64,000 nt of DNA from Athripsodes cinereus (GCA_947579605.1 OX388314.1:23198000-23261999), one strand, 5' to 3'. Numbered from the stretch's first letter, positions 1 through 30,111 are shown. A program made the numbers and translations. Notes: generated by a model from the letters alone, not told the origin.

Positions 1-1024
1 TATGGGGAATGATTTACAATCAACAATGTGGGTAAATAGAAGATGATGTTAAATGTCTTATTTGCAATGTTTAATGAACACCTGCTTTTTACAGGACACT
101 GGAAACTTCAAAAGAGTGGGAGACATATTCTTTGCCAGGAACTCCACAAAACATAGAAATTAGTTTCAGCTTCTATTGTATGTTTAAGTCAATTTTATTA
201 AGATATCAATACTCACACGAGACAAACAATTGACTACAGTGATTTATTTCCCCTTTTAAAAACCATTGAAATTATTAAAATTATTTGATGCTGTACATCA
301 TAAAATTGTAACCAATATAATTAATATCTACACATTACATTGCACACATAATAATAAAACTAAACACTTTACAAATAAATACTAAACCCTTAAATTTTAA
401 ATATGAAATATACAAATAAAATTAATTAACATACAAATTTTGTGATACTATTTCCATAAATTACAAAACCAATCGGAGGCTATCTTAATAAGTCAACTAT
501 TTTGGTGTCGTCGACTCATTACCAACTCTGTAATCCTAATTATCCAGCATTATACCCGTTTTTAATTAGACAAGTATTGATAGAAGAGACAAAAAATACA
601 AGACTAAAATATAAAACATTTCTGCAAAATTAATATTAAAATTAAAATGCATTTGGAGTGTATGAAGCAATATATTCCAAGATGTCAGTCACACACGATG
701 ACAGTACCTACAACCAAACTTAATAAGAACCAAAATAAGAATCAAATTGATAAACTCTTGTATTTACAAGATCTTTTATTTTTGAAGCATTAGTGTTTCA
801 GAATTATTTGAACTTCTTACACAATAATATACCTATCTTGATATTGTCCCTTCTTTCAAATACATTTTAAAAAAAATTTAATTTGTATCTACGTCTCATA
901 TCTAATTCTATCTACTTCACAATATTTTCAACATTTTCTCGACTATTCACGCACTCATTTTTTATCCCCTACCACGATCTCAAAACATTCCGCTAAATTA
1001 CAAACTTCAGTAAACAAAGTAAAA
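1..1024. other. AT-rich intergenic sequence, no gene seen
   Basis: No credible exon, RNA gene or repeat boundary could be recognised. Reading frames are short and have AT-driven composition. Confidence 0.5.
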
Positions 1025-1345
1025 ATTTATCACCATCATTACCATCACGCCGCTTCCCTTTTGGGGTAAGCAGAAAAGATCGAGTGCCACTTACTCTGAT
1101 CCTTGCATACACTCTTTGTTTCCATCACTGTCATATAATTTTTCAAGCATGCTCTCCTATTCAATATGCTCAATAGATATCCGTACTGGAGGATCTTGTT
1201 TATGTAGTTTGCCATTTAATCGTCAGACAGACACGTTTTCAAGCACCATTCCTCTCAGCCATATATATTTCGCTGTCATTCTATCCTCATTCATTCTTTC
1301 CGCGTGCCCAAACCATTGTAGTTTGTTTACTTTCATTCTTGTTTT
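1025..1345 (-). repeat. LINE reverse-transcriptase C-terminal fragment, decayed
   Basis: The minus strand translates, with frameshifts and a stop, into pieces such as LQWFGHAERMNEDRM and NRRACLKNYMTV, ending in a tail like SAYPKREAA. The same peptide tail is open at 50485-50736. The nucleotide end matches the 'ctttctgcctaccccgcg' tail seen in several other places in the window. This is the 3' coding end of a non-LTR retrotransposon (endonuclease-RT type), truncated and inactive. The plus-strand frame at 1116-1355 is only its antisense shadow. Confidence 0.7.
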
Positions 1346-1919
1346 CACCCATTAAAAATTTATCTACTTACAAATATGTATCCATACAAAAGAAGCCTAA
1401 CTTCACACACTACAACAATTCCAATTGAGTCACAGACGATATAAAAATAATAATGCTATCCAAATATCCAACAACATGACTAACGATAAAACTAAATGTA
1501 ACAATATTCCCTCCTCTATACAAAGCGCAATAAAAACACTTCAATTTACAAAAGGTAAGTCCAATAGATACATACATACATATTTACAATATAAAAAGCA
1601 CAACAACAAATTTAATAAAAGACAACATTATTTAGATACATTCATTATAAACAGCTACTTACATCATAATATAAGTATATTTTACTAAATCTTAGGAAAC
1701 CCATTTGATGTAGTAATCTTTTATATATCGCTTCAGAATTTCTCAAGGCATGATGAGTTTTCAAGTCTCAAAAATCTTTACTAGCAATTGTTTTTGAGTT
1801 AAATAGAATTAAAGAGTCATTTGTTAGTTGAGTCTGTTGTTTGAACCTAGTCAAGCAAAAAAAAACCCCTAAGATAAATTTAGAATAAAACTTTGTACAT
1901 AAAACGTTTGATCATAGGG
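1346..1919. other. AT-rich intergenic sequence, nothing recognised
   Basis: Contains a plus-strand frame at 1425-1688 made of Asn/Lys/Ile-rich low-complexity codons without family resemblance. It is judged non-coding. Confidence 0.4.
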
Positions 1920-2040
1920 CAGTGGCCAGTAGCCTGCGATGGTAGAATCTCTGATCATTAAGTAGAAGGGGCGTGGTTCAAAACCAGTTGCCTACTTACT
2001 CCTTCCAGGTAAAAGATATTGCTAAGTGTGAATTATCAGA
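1918..2040 (+). repeat. tRNA-derived SINE-like repeat
   Basis: A tRNA-like head with an A-box-like stretch near 1924 and a B-box-like ggttcaaaacc near 1976, followed by a short AT-rich tail. The spacing of the two boxes is compatible with a pol III promoter of a tRNA-derived SINE. No clear target duplication was found, so the boundaries are approximate. Confidence 0.5.
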
Positions 2041-3160
2041 AAACCAGATTTTTTTTTTGAAAAAGTGACAATACAAATTACAGACTGCACAGATATACAA
2101 CATGGCCAGTCAATCACAATTTTCGGTAGCAAATTATTGTACAATCTCAATCTTCAATACTCTAAACATGTGGGGTAAGGAGTAAACAGAAGCTAAACAA
2201 ATATAATCTCGAGAAAAAAGAGGCTTTTTTACAATACACAAAGATTACAACAATCATCAGAGTTTGTTCCGTATGATAAACATTGTACAGTTGGTATCTA
2301 ACCAGGCACATAACTTGTCACAATAAATAACCCTTTACATAATGAGTATCCACAGAAGAGTAACAAAACCAACTTCAGTTCTGTAAAACTTAGTGCATAA
2401 TTATGAATATGTTTAAAATATATTATAAAATCTTTTTTTTTGCTTTATAATATGTTTTACCACAAAGTGTACAATTCAAAACGACCAGCAAATCATAATT
2501 TTTGAAATTGAAACTTTATAGATTCTTTTTATAACAGACAATGTTTAGATTTGTTTAGTTAATTAGTTTATTGAGGTTTCGCCTTGTGCTCCCGACAGGA
2601 GCGTTAAAGGACGAGATGGGACGAATGGTTCGATGAAAGAAATTACTACATAGTGATAATCTCGCCACTGCATATCATCTCAATATTTTGTATTCTATAT
2701 TGTTTAGTTATTTCTGTTCTATAATGATGATGTGCAAAAATAATAAATTTATATTTTTATCAGTAGGTATGTGCAATTTGGCGTTTTTCAGAACTGAATA
2801 TGATCTGCAACATCCCTTGTGCTGTACATAGACACATTAGTTGTATTATAAAATATACAAATACACAACAATTTCCTATTTTTAATATTAATGGATATGA
2901 GTTACTTGTAAACCAATAGCTTTCTCATTTACAGAATAACCAATAGATTACTTGCTCACATAGATTATGACAATAATCCGTAGGTTACTCACACACAATA
3001 TAAACAAAAAGATAACTCCCTCCTATTACATAATATAACCAATAAGTTACTAGTTCACACAACAGCATTCAATATAAGGTAACATTAAGAGACATAAGAA
3101 GAAATATTAAGAAAAAGCGATAATAAAGCAATAAAGACTATTTGATTCACACAGGAATGT
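2041..3160. other. Intergenic, no gene recognised
   Basis: AT-rich apart from a slightly GC-richer stretch around 2577-2640, which has no identifiable homology by eye. The first LTR element is inserted at the right end. Confidence 0.4.
3157..3160. repeat. Target-site duplication, left copy (ATGT)
   Basis: ATGT lies directly before the TG of the 5' LTR and is repeated at 7887-7890 directly after the CA of the 3' LTR. Four bases is typical of Ty3/gypsy integrases. Confidence 0.8.
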
Positions 3161-3642
3161 TGTCATGGGACCCTTATAATTTAATATCCAAAAAATGGTA
3201 CTTGTGTTGCCATCTATCGAAATCCTGTGAAAGCCCTGGCCCCTATCTAGAGAAATCGTAAATACCTTTTGCTATTATCATAAAAACAGATTCCTTCTTC
3301 TTGATCCTTTTCCGGGAGTCAGCCATTTTGGCCTGTCTCCTGCTATTCGTCTTACAATAGACATAGCAGGGGCTCGCTCCAAAAATAAAATGTCTCTTCT
3401 CTTCTACAAAATACTGTGAGTGTCGCTATAATAATGTAATTCAGTATTAAAAACTGTGAATTGTTTTGTTTGGTGTAATAATAATCTGTGTAACCATATT
3501 CTTCGTCAATAAACCGATCATACAACATCATGCTAGTGTTTCCTTAGCACAACCACCACAATAAATTTACCCAACGATAAACCCTGAGAGAGTCACTGAA
3601 ATCTGCCGACTATGGGAGAAATGTTACAGTTTGAATGTTACA
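3161..3642 (+). repeat. 5' LTR of the non-autonomous element
   Basis: 482 bp, begins TGTCATGGGA and ends GAATGTTACA. It contains a short inverted repeat, cctgctat (3339-3346) and atagcagg (3363-3370), that could fold as a hairpin in the transcript, followed closely by an aataaaa polyadenylation-type signal near 3386. It has the same length as, and reads identical to, the copy at 7405-7886. Confidence 0.92.
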
Positions 3643-3645
3643 GTT

Positions 3646-3665
3646 TGGCGCTCCAACGTGATGCC
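3646..3665 (+). promoter_or_regulatory. Primer binding site, tRNA-Lys-like
   Basis: Three bases after the 5' LTR the sequence reads TGGCGCTCCAACGTGATGCC. It starts with TGG, as expected for pairing with a tRNA 3' CCA end. It resembles the site complementary to tRNA-Lys (TGGCGCCCAACGTGGGGC) with one extra T and two or three substitutions, so the tRNA assignment is inferred. Confidence 0.6.
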
Positions 3666-3899
3666 TAATTATTGTGGTTTTTGTTGTGTTTGAAGTGAAT
3701 TTAACAATGCATAAATGATAACATTAAATAGTGCGTAGATAAGTTCGTTACGTATCACGTGACCCACCCATGTTTCCATGCATCACCAACACACACACAC
3801 TTCTCTAGAATGTTCGATCAAAAAACGGTTAAAAATTCCATTACCATCTCAACAAGACTGTACAACTTTGCTCTTCAAGAAATTTCACCGCGTGACCAA

Positions 3900-4290
3900 T
3901 AAGGACTATGATGGTGCTTCAGTGAATAATTGAATTAAATAAACAGTGCTATAAATAATAAAAAAAAAAACATTTTAATAAATAAATAAGTGAGAATTAA
4001 TAAATAATAAAGTGCGTGATACATTTGCGCGCCCTCAAAAAAAAACTCATATAATAAGGAAAAAAAACCGTTACATCAACAAAGAAAGAATGAACGAGTC
4101 TATTTATTTGAATTATAAACAGTGTTAAAAATAAAAACGATTTAATAATAAATATATGCGAAATACATTTATGATCTTCAAAAAAAAATCCGCTATATTG
4201 CAAGTACGACCCGATATTGTTAATGAATGGAGAATTTAAGAAATAAATACAACGAGAAATTGACAAGATTGTGAACAGATACTCCAAACT
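3900..4290 (+). repeat. Degenerate duplication in the element's leader
   Basis: A block near 3929-4045 (gaattaaataaacagtgct, then a run ending 'catttgcgcgccctcaaaaaaaa') recurs imperfectly near 4110-4190 (gaattataaacagtgtt, then 'catttatgatcttcaaaaaaaa'). It appears to be an old local duplication in the non-coding leader of the LTR element. The minus-strand frame at 3997-4287 crosses it and is not a gene. Confidence 0.45.
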
Positions 4291-5362
4291 TTCCTAAGAC
4301 GTCCAGATAATTTCCTTCTGATGAGATGAAGATCTCCAACGTTACAATCCCTTAAGAAGCCTGCTACCACCACTACGAAGGATGTCTATGACGGAATTTT
4401 CTTCCTTGACGGTTCCTGACCTCCAATAGAAGGATGTCCCATGTTTTGTCATCTAGATCTGACGTTTCTTCGAGGCCTTCTTTATCTACACAGAGAACCC
4501 TTGATGCTTGATGGTTTTGAGGATGAGGAAATAAATGCTTCCTTCACTAGTAATAGACAACCTTATTCGTCTGACTACTACACAGGTTTTTATGGAAAAA
4601 TATGGTGTTGTTGTGTTCATTTTGTACTGAAATATTTTGTATACCTACTATAGATACAGTTTTTTTTACATGTTGTTCTATGCTTTGCCTTTTGTGCCAA
4701 AGAGATTGTAAAAATTCCAGTTTCAATTTTGCATAAATTCAAGTGATACTAGCTAAGATCATTTTACAATTATTTGCGGAATTATTTGCTTGTTGATGTA
4801 AGATTCTACACTGAAGGATCTACAAAGTAAGAGTTGTAAATTTATAAATGTCCAGTTTGTGAAATGGTCCAAGTAAAGTTTTTTCTATATCTGGCAAATT
4901 ACACTCAAAAGTAAAGAAATTAAATTTAAATTCATTATACTTGTACCTACCTAGCGTGCGTGTCACGCGGGCTGTGGATGTATTTATGTATGGTTTGAAG
5001 TGAAATGATCATAGACCTCAATATTGCTGGAAGAGGCTTAACAAAACAGATTTGAATAATTACCAATAATTCTTTTACTCATATGCTGGAATTGTTAATT
5101 TTATGATATGTAATGTATGTAATGTTATGTCTACGATATTTCCTGGGAATGTCAAACTTTCCAGCGGTTTCCAAACTTTAACAATTTAAAGAAATAATTG
5201 TTATTGATTTTTTTTTCGAGTCTTATCGAAGGACAAGACTTCCAAACATTTTTTTTAGTATCCAATGGTTCCCAACTGTTGAGGTTTGATGTTACAAAGG
5301 TTGGCAAACTTTTTTTTTGAACACTAAAAAAAAAAAAAACAGTAGAATCTCAAAATGTCTGA

Positions 5363-5527
5363 ATCATCGTTCATAGCAACGCTGCGAATTATTTTTCAAA
5401 GAAATTGGCACCTCGTTTCATCAAGTCTCAGGTTCACCGAATCATATCCCCTAACGTATACGAGCTATGCGATGTAGATACTGGAGCAATGGGAAACTAT
5501 CATGCTAAGGATATCATTAAGTTCTGA
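5363..5527 (+). pseudogene. Integrase C-terminal remnant of the LTR element
   Basis: The open frame reads VHSNAANYFSKKLAPRF, then ISPNVYELCDVDTGAMG, and ends KDIIKF before TGA. The KLAPRF and SPNVYEL words belong to the C-terminal (GPY/F-like) domain of Ty3/gypsy integrases. The HHCC zinc finger, the DDE catalytic core and all upstream pol and gag are missing. The strand agrees with the LTR orientation. It is too short to be functional. Confidence 0.75.
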
Positions 5528-7404
5528 GTCCTAGGTATGTGTTTCTCCAAAATTTTGTTGTTATATTTCATTCTGAATGTAAATCCATCAATGTAAACTT
5601 GAAATTTTGGTAATGTAAAGAATTTATGTAAAAATGTAATGTTTTCTTGGGCTGCAATTTTAATGAATAAAAAGAACTATGTCTATACATCACAGGTCAA
5701 TGTTAATAGTGAATTTTGTATGTAATAACAATGTTAGACTCACAAAAGAAATTATATTTACAGTCATAGTAATGTCAAAGGAATTATCTTTCTTTCTTCT
5801 TTAAAGCAAAATAAATTATAATACTGTTAATAGTCAAAAATTTGGTATTTCTACTCTTAAAGTACTTGTAACTTTTGCAGCCCATGTTATTGTAAACTTT
5901 TAGTTAAGAAAACTCATAGAGGCTCTTCAAGGTTCCGCTTCTGTGAGAATTTTGAATTGTTCGAATCTTGTGGCGCCCTTAAATAATATTTTTTGTATGT
6001 TTGATCACCTTTTTTTTGTTTGCGCCCGTGGATGCATGAAGTTGCCTTTATCATCTCATATGCTAGCCGTTTTCATTAGCAACGTGTTCACAATAATCTG
6101 AACCCATCCACTGTCGCAGGCAAAAGTCATACAACATGTTAGTTTTAAGGAATTTTGTACTGTACAACTGATGTAATTTTGACCCTCCAGTATACGAAAG
6201 TATACGAATTCTTTTGTTGTTTTCCTTAAATTTTGTGTGAACTCTTGAATCACTGAGTTATGTGGTAACTGATGAATGACTTATGACAGATGATGAATGC
6301 AAGGTACGGAAGAATGAAGTATACATGAAAAAACGGCCGATAAAAGATGAAGTATGAAAATGCGTGAAAAGTTACCACTAATTCTCTTAGTTTATCAAAT
6401 CATTAATGTAAAATCTTAACTTGAGAATCAAGGTTGCATCAGTCAAATTATAATAAGTTTATTGTTATCAATCTTTAGTGTGCATGGTTTTCTAAATAAA
6501 TTATATGGCAAGGTTACTCACATGGTGTGAACCTGCTGGCCATTTTGCGGCAATTTTACTGTATGGAATGCGTACCCTTACAGTAATTTCTATTTGCCTA
6601 GTATGAATGTTAAGGAGTCATTGGATGATTCGCCATCTTCCATGTACATCTCCTGGGTTAGACTGATATAGAGGAATGACTAATCGTCCTACCCTAATAC
6701 AATCAGTTCTAACTCAAATTTATTTTAGTAAAATTTTCAATTTTTTAATGCCCGACAAGCTTGTTGTCCAAGTGAGGTTTGAGGACGCTCAAACAGAAAA
6801 TTCATACAGGTCGCTTAGAGAAGCTCTGCGCGATAGGTTTGGTACCTGATATTAACCATTTGCCTGTATGAAATTGGTGGAAATTTCCACAAAAGAAAAA
6901 TGCTATAGGGTAAAGGATTACCGCCCTTATAATAGAGGTAGATCAGATATAATTGTAATGAATACCTCCTCTTGGAGTAAAGAAAAGTGTTTGTAAAATT
7001 GTTGAAGGTTTTGTTATATTATGTAAAAAGAATTAATTTTTTTTTTGTTTTGTCTTAAGCATGTAAAGGTTTACCTAGAAGTATGGCGAGAACATTGTCT
7101 ACGATCCCGTTTCCGCGACCTGTTCTGTCGGTGCATCTTCCTGGTCCCTTGCTTGCTTGAGACATGTCTATTTGTAAGGATTAGTTAAGAATTTGTTTCT
7201 AATGTCTGTTATGATAATTTGTATCCTTGTTTTGACACTCACAGTGTTGTAAAATCTATCTTGTTTTGACACTCACAGTATTGTAAAATCTTTCTTATCT
7301 TTGACACTCTTAGTTCTGTAGAATCCTTCTTGTTACTGACTTTGAAACTTTTCTTTTTTTTTTTTTTTATTCATTTTTTTTCTTTAAAAGACAACTTGAG
7401 ATGG
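5528..7404 (+). other. Non-coding 3' internal part of the LTR element
   Basis: About 1.9 kb with no frame resembling env or pol. It contains a 45-bp near-tandem duplication around 7226-7310 ('ttgttttgacactcacagt') and a long T tract before the 3' LTR. A short frame starting near 6750 has no family resemblance. Confidence 0.5.
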
Positions 7405-7886
7405 TGTCATGGGACCCTTATAATTTAATATCCAAAAAATGGTACTTGTGTTGCCATCTATCGAAATCCTGTGAAAGCCCTGGCCCCTATCTAGAGAAAT
7501 CGTAAATACCTTTTGCTATTATCATAAAAACAGATTCCTTCTTCTTGATCCTTTTCCGGGAGTCAGCCATTTTGGCCTGTCTCCTGCTATTCGTCTTACA
7601 ATAGACATAGCAGGGGCTCGCTCCAAAAATAAAATGTCTCTTCTCTTCTACAAAATACTGTGAGTGTCGCTATAATAATGTAATTCAGTATTAAAAACTG
7701 TGAATTGTTTTGTTTGGTGTAATAATAATCTGTGTAACCATATTCTTCGTCAATAAACCGATCATACAACATCATGCTAGTGTTTCCTTAGCACAACCAC
7801 CACAATAAATTTACCCAACGATAAACCCTGAGAGAGTCACTGAAATCTGCCGACTATGGGAGAAATGTTACAGTTTGAATGTTACA
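7405..7886 (+). repeat. 3' LTR of the non-autonomous element
   Basis: 482 bp, identical by eye to 3161-3642. It is preceded by the purine-rich gagatgg (possible polypurine tract) and followed by the ATGT duplication at 7887-7890. Confidence 0.92.
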
Positions 7887-8915
7887 ATGTACATACATCA
7901 AAGAAACATATTTTACAATTTCTCCTTAAATTGGAATGCAACAACACTCTGGAAAGTGTATTAAGACTCATAATAATTGCATTTATTAATTTAAATAAAT
8001 AATAAAATAAATAGTTATTTACACAAATTGTAAAATAGGTAACACCAACACTAATGATATTTACACAATCCAAAGATTCAATGTTCTAGTGGTGTATTAT
8101 ATTTCATTCTAGCTCTCTACTTTGGCGTATAAATAAAAAAATATACAAGATAGTATCTTTGGTACAGTGTGTGAATGAATAGTATAAAACATTGAGCAAT
8201 AATTGACTAAGAATGCTCAAGAAATATTAAGTTAAAGAAATTAACAAAGTGTTCGTAAACTACAAAATAGAAGTAATTAGAAAATATGAAAATGGTAACA
8301 TGCATGTGGTTTTTACACACAAAAAAATTTACAAGCTAAAAAAATTTTAATTGATAGATTTGCCTCCGAACAATAACCTCAGATGTCTACACAAATCAGT
8401 CAGGTGACAAATGTACTATGTAAATTTAATAATTTGTCATTAAATTGATGTCAAAAAAATTTAAAAAAAATCAATCGGATATCTCAACTAGAGAAATGCA
8501 AAATCCAATCGAAAAACACAAAAAAGACATCCAGATGCTTACGAATTGGCTCTAGTAAAGAAAAAATGTAAATATTCTAAACATTAATTCCATGATATAA
8601 ACCAATTCAGTGATGGAGTGTGCCACCCAATATCTTGCCTTATATTGGAACGACTTACTACATGTAGCCGGTCTTGTACAAACCGCGTCGTGATGGTATG
8701 AATAAATTAATGAAATAAACATTAATCAAAAAATCCGATTGACGGTAATAAATTAAAGGAGTGAAAGCATCAAGCAACTTCAATTCAAAGTACAAAAGAA
8801 AGAAACAACAATTGTCATAAGCAGCAGATTTGATAAAATATCTATAAAAGTTTATATTCGATATACTGTTGCAACACAAAATGCAAAAATTAGTACTAAT
8901 ATGTCTACCAAAAAC
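7887..8915 (-). other. Probable 3' UTR and downstream region of Pcyt2
   Basis: No coding signal. On the minus strand an AATAAA signal lies at 7981-7986, about 0.93 kb beyond the Pcyt2 stop, and is a candidate polyadenylation signal. This is inferred and not demonstrated. The frames at 7882-8073 and 8658-8879 lack any family resemblance. Confidence 0.35.
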
Positions 8916-26897
<17,982 letters not shown>

Positions 26898-27430
26898 GAT
26901 TTAAGTTTAAATTTAAAACGAGATATATTTTAAAACGTTTAATGCCGCGCACGACACAACAATTGATTATTATCCACACACATCAATTAAAATTCCAAAT
27001 CATTTACGAATTAAATCCACGATCGACAGAAAACACTTCGCCCGACGTGATATTGCCAGAGAGCAATTTAACCATTCGTCAAATACTTTTTCTACACAGT
27101 CACTCTATCCTTTGGAATATGACTTCATAATATTTAATTGAAATACCTAAATTTAAAAACAAATCAAGTATTTATTTGTATTAAATGTTCTTTATATAAC
27201 AATTTTCTTGTCTTCTTTGAAAAATACATTTTTCGTAAATAGTGGTTAAATATTTTTTAAGACAATAATATTATTAAATTCGTGAAATGTGACGTTATGG
27301 TTTGTATTATGGTAGCACTGAATCATGACGCATTCAAGGAACTGTCAGTGGAATGCTTTCTGATTGGTCAATTAAATCACGCGATGGCGCTATCTACTTG
27401 AACCCGGAATGTACTTTAGTAATTTCTAGT
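26898..27430 (-). promoter_or_regulatory. Pcyt2: Probable Pcyt2 5' UTR and promoter region
   Basis: Upstream of the ATG the sequence turns less AT-rich. Around 27285-27400 it has a CRE-like tgacgt, a tgacgc, an inverted CCAAT box (gattggtcaa) and acgcgatggcg. These are motifs seen by eye. The transcription start is not determined. Confidence 0.35.
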
Positions 27431-27762
27431 ATTATGCGCTTGCAAATAAAAACTATGTTAAATGTATTTATTTGGTCTATTTATCTAAAACATTGAAGGA
27501 AAAACTATTCATTATTAAATAATACAGAAATTTGGAGACAAATTTTACACAATCATTTTGAAATAATTTAATTTTCCCGCTAAAATATTTCAGGATTTCA
27601 ATTTTTACCAACTTGATAATATGAAATGAAATAATTATGAAAATAAAATTTGGCGGTAAAACAATCAAATTTAAAAACTTTGTATATATATAAGGTGTAT
27701 AAATATAGCTTTTTAAAAGAAATCATAAGCGTCAATGGAATATTAGTTTTTCCATATCCTAA

Positions 27763-28647
27763 ATCACTCGCAAACGAGTGGATGGCCTTGAGAAAAATAG
27801 AAGTTTTTCCATAATGCTTATTAGATAAATTTGAAAAGCGATAATTTTCAAAATTGGTTAGATAAATATTGAAGAAACATACATAAAAGTTTTTTTTATT
27901 ATGAGACGCTATAATTAAATTAACAATTTATTGTTATCTAGATAATTAATAGGTATGTATTATGAAATTATATATTATTATTATTTATCTATTTAATTAT
28001 AAGTAACATTAAATCAAAACCTAGACACCATAGACACGTCACACATTAATCGGTGAATAAATCGTCTAAAAAGTTTTATTTTTTATCGGTAGGGTGCGTA
28101 ATATTATGTTATATTCGGGTTCGATTCCCGGCCAGGGCAGAATGAAAAATTACCTTTTTCAAATCCTGAGTCAGAGTGTTACATGTACCTAAATGTTTTT
28201 TTATGCATTGTATTTTTGTTTATCGTCACGTTAGTACCCATTTATACATTACTTTGGGACTAGCTCGATCTGTGTGAATTGTCTATGCATATTATGTTGT
28301 GCGTTTTTATCGAATATTAGTCCACTGTCTCTGATAAAATGAAATGTCTTATGTGCTCTAAATTCAAATCAATGTAAGCAAATAGAAACAATGGAATTGT
28401 AATTAAACGTCACTTTAAATGAGCTCAATTGTATAGAATAACAAACGTGTTATTGGATAAAATAAAAATACAGGTTAACAAACCATATAAATAAAAAAAT
28501 AATAAACATAAAAAATTAAGAAGGTGTATCCCAAACTATATAATTATTTGGTTTATGAATAGTGTACTATACACATTATATGTACATAAAAATATAACAA
28601 TAGTCCTATTCTATCTTTAAAAGGCCATCCACTCGTTTACGAGTGAT
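27763..28647. mobile_element. TIR element with hairpin-bearing ends and nested SINE
   Basis: The 27-bp ends at 27763-27789 and 28621-28647 are inverted copies with one mismatch. Each contains its own small palindrome (cactcg/cgagtg around a 4-nt loop). Between them there is no coding frame, and a tRNA-derived SINE lies inside at 28085-28200. Likely a non-autonomous DNA transposon of about 885 bp; family unknown. Confidence 0.6.
28085..28200 (+). repeat. tRNA-derived SINE
   Basis: B-box gggttcgattcccggcc preceded by an A-box-like ggtagggtgcg, followed by a short non-tRNA body. Lies inside the TIR element at 27763-28647. Confidence 0.6.
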
Positions 28648-29241
28648 CAGGAATAACAATAGTTGGTAAGTTTCTTTGAATATGTTATGGATAATCAATA
28701 TTTTGTACCTATTCTAAAATATTTCCATTTTTAACCCAAAATTTTTGCTGGCTACCGCCCATTTGCATGCCCACGCTAAAAATAAGTGTAGCAATATCAC
28801 ATTTAGAATATTGTGTTGTTTTGAAGGAATTCACCATAAGCCCCCCCCCCGGCATTTTTTTATTTGGTATAGAAATTTGTATAGGAATGATCCTGTGCTC
28901 CTTATTGTATAATCATTACAAGAGGAAGGGCAGGTGTCCCTGATGGGAACGCTCATTTTATGTACCTACCTATTAATTTTATAAAATTTAAGGTATATTA
29001 TCACTAAATATGAATTAATTAATTTCAATGTTAAATTATGTCACGTTTTGATCGCTAGTCCAGTTACTAAGAGCATTTGTTGGTAAATTTGTTTAATTGG
29101 TTTAATTAAAAAAAATATATTACTGTCCATAAAATGTCCGTCTTGGTGCAATTTGATAATTTATGTACAGAGAGGGAAATTAAAAGCGGTACAGCCTTAG
29201 AACACTCAAACTTTCGTGCAATTATCTATTTATTCTCTATT
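28648..29241. other. Intergenic, no gene recognised
   Basis: AT-rich with an 11-C homopolymer near 28843. No supported feature. Confidence 0.4.
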
Positions 29242-29249
29242 TTACACTT

Positions 29250-29424
29250 CATGGGCGAAGGTAAGTACACAAGATTTTCTCAAGAAGGGGAGGAAAAGTA
29301 GTTTAGTAATTTTTTACTTTTTAACTTCTAGGGGGCAGCTTCCCACTTTGATGCCTATTTTCCTAATAATTTCGAGAAATTAGGGGATAGTTGCCCCCCT
29401 TTCCTCCTCCTAAGTACACCCATG
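29250..29424. mobile_element. Small hAT-like element
   Basis: Ends CATGGGCGAAGG and, reversed, CATGGGTGTACTTAGG. Flanked by 8-bp sequences ttacactt (29242-29249) and gtacactt (29425-29432), matching in 7 of 8 positions, as expected for hAT insertion. No coding capacity, 175 bp. Confidence 0.6.
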
Positions 29425-29867
29425 GTACACTTACTGACTTATTCACCTTTTTTTCTTTTTTACAACACATGACAATCATGGTTAAAAAAAGCTATCTCTG
29501 TATTATTTTTCAGAATTCATCCAGGTGACACAGAGAAAACCAAACTTTTAAAACTTGATTGCTTTGTGTCAATGAGGACTTTGCTATTTCTCTGACTTCC
29601 AGTAGTTTACCTGAACTAAACGTGTGCGTACCTATTAGGTATATTAAAATAAATTATTGAAATAGGCCCCTATACGATTTTGCGCAAGACTCAATTATTA
29701 GTGTAACCTGTAATCAAACTGTTACCAAATATATATAAGTAAGTGTACTTACTAAATAGTAGAAGTAGGTATCAATAAAAACAAGTTGACATTCATACTC
29801 AGAGGCGGTCCCAACGATTATCAACTCTTCAGGGACCCCGTACTCAGTAAAGAAGTACACTCTACAG

Positions 29868-30111
29868 AATAGGTGGCCAACCTTTTCAGCAGCCGGGCCA
29901 AATTTCAGAATGAGATTTTTCCCAACGGGCCGCACAACAATATACTCCATATATATGGAACATTTGATAATTTTACTTCACCTTGAAATTTCTACCACCC
30001 TGTCGCTAAATTTTCAAAATGGTATAGGAATTTGAAATGTTTCAAAACTCCTCGCGGGCCGCACGTAGACATGCCGCATGCTGCCCGCGGGCCGCGGGTT
30101 GGCCACCCTTG
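29868..30111. mobile_element. Small hAT element with perfect 8-bp TSD
   Basis: The 8-bp duplication CTCTACAG lies at 29860-29867 and 30112-30119. Inverted ends share GGTGGCCAACC, and the subterminal regions are rich in 'gggcc'. 244 bp, non-coding. The minus-strand frame at 29714-29950 runs through its edge and is not a gene. Confidence 0.8.

Larger units (their letters stand above)
3161..7886 (+). mobile_element. Non-autonomous LTR retrotransposon, recent insertion
   Basis: Two 482-bp LTRs (3161-3642 and 7405-7886) start with TG, end with CA and read as identical. The insertion is flanked by the 4-bp duplication ATGT (3157-3160 and 7887-7890). A tRNA-type primer site follows the 5' LTR and a purine-rich stretch precedes the 3' LTR. 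The internal 3.76 kb has no gag, protease or RT; only the last part of an integrase survives (5363-5527). Identical LTRs with so little coding capacity mean the element was mobilised recently by enzymes from a related full-length element, most likely of Ty3/gypsy type. It sits about 1 kb downstream of the Pcyt2 stop, in opposite orientation. Confidence 0.9.

Noticed and set aside
6750..6850. Short frame starting PDKLVVQVRFEDAQ inside the first LTR element, possible gag piece
   Set aside because: Only about 33 codons, no family motif, and it lies 3' of the integrase remnant where gag is not expected.
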